Positions 5,170 to 5,182 of a stretch of 5,182 nt of DNA are shown here, piece after piece. The stretch comes from Candidatus Woesearchaeota archaeon CG11_big_fil_rev_8_21_14_0_20_43_8. GTDB lineage: Archaea; Nanobdellota; Nanobdellia; Woesearchaeales; CG08-08-20-14. Numbering within the stretch: position 1 is the stretch's first letter; every line of letters begins with the position of its first letter. The notes under the pieces were generated by a model that did no database searches, was not told the origin of the DNA, and saw only the letters and a list, made by a program, of their open reading frames with translations. Position numbers and translations under genes: made by a program. The DNA lies in the NCBI GenBank assembly GCA_002762705.1, contig PCVE01000067.1, positions 1-5,182 on the forward strand, in the 5' to 3' direction.

Positions 5170-5182
5170 AAAAAATTAAGCC

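Larger units (their letters stand above)
4903..5182. other. Gene-poor right edge with coding-like fragments; possible broken gene
   Basis: I see no intact gene in these 280 bases. On the plus strand several frames hold protein-like strings cut by stops. Frame 3 runs from 4923 (IKDIWSILAHNQ...) to a TAG at 4998-5000, then reads YGNSIPTNVGGEVET to a TAA at 5046-5048. Frame 1 then reads KAFSESELHSK... and ends near SNSPQEFR at 5115, before a TAA. Joined, they loosely recall the low-complexity C-terminus of IS605-type TnpB proteins, which would make this a decayed transposon tail. The likeness is impressionistic, and no zinc-finger cysteines or catalytic motifs are present. The region also holds a direct repeat and small hairpins listed separately. 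An undetected RNA or the flank of an off-window gene are alternatives. Confidence 0.25.

Overview
The window most likely comes from an archaeon, probably a small-genome DPANN-type lineage such as Woesearchaeota. That placement is inferred from gene style and signals, with no search behind it. The signals are BRE/TATA-like boxes upstream of the genes, U-rich 3' ends in place of classic bacterial terminators, GGTG Shine-Dalgarno sites complementary to the archaeal 16S tail, a CDC48/SpoVK-class AAA ATPase, and a DEAD-box helicase of the type common in these archaea. Coding regions have moderate GC. Intergenic regions are clearly AT-rich.

Layout: (1) positions 1-793, plus strand: the 3' part of an AAA+ ATPase gene cut by the window edge. 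(2) 790-2697, minus strand: a multi-spanning membrane protein with six C-terminal TPRs, resembling the TMTC family of GT-C O-mannosyltransferases. Its stop codon interlocks with that of the AAA gene. (3) 2817-4079, minus strand: a complete DEAD-box RNA helicase with an RGG-like tail. (4) 4210-4401 and 4622-4813, minus strand: two tandem cold-shock-domain proteins of 63 aa. (5) About 4903-5182: a gene-poor right edge with a 12-bp direct repeat, a GAAA-capped hairpin and coding-like strings broken by stops.

The helicase and the two cold-shock genes form a plausible RNA-remodelling or cold-adaptation cluster. They point the same way, but each has its own promoter and U-rich end, so they look like neighbouring single-gene units, not one operon. 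The two cold-shock genes are a tandem duplication with a period of about 412 bp that includes promoter, leader, gene and 3' flank. The leader is the most striking part. A 41-nt stretch covering the Shine-Dalgarno region and the first codons is identical in both copies while the coding bodies carry many silent changes. Just upstream both carry a small hairpin whose stem gains one A-T pair symmetrically in one copy. No large undescribed multi-gene system is visible. The best lead is this duplicated cold-shock leader element, followed by the archaeal TMTC-like protein.
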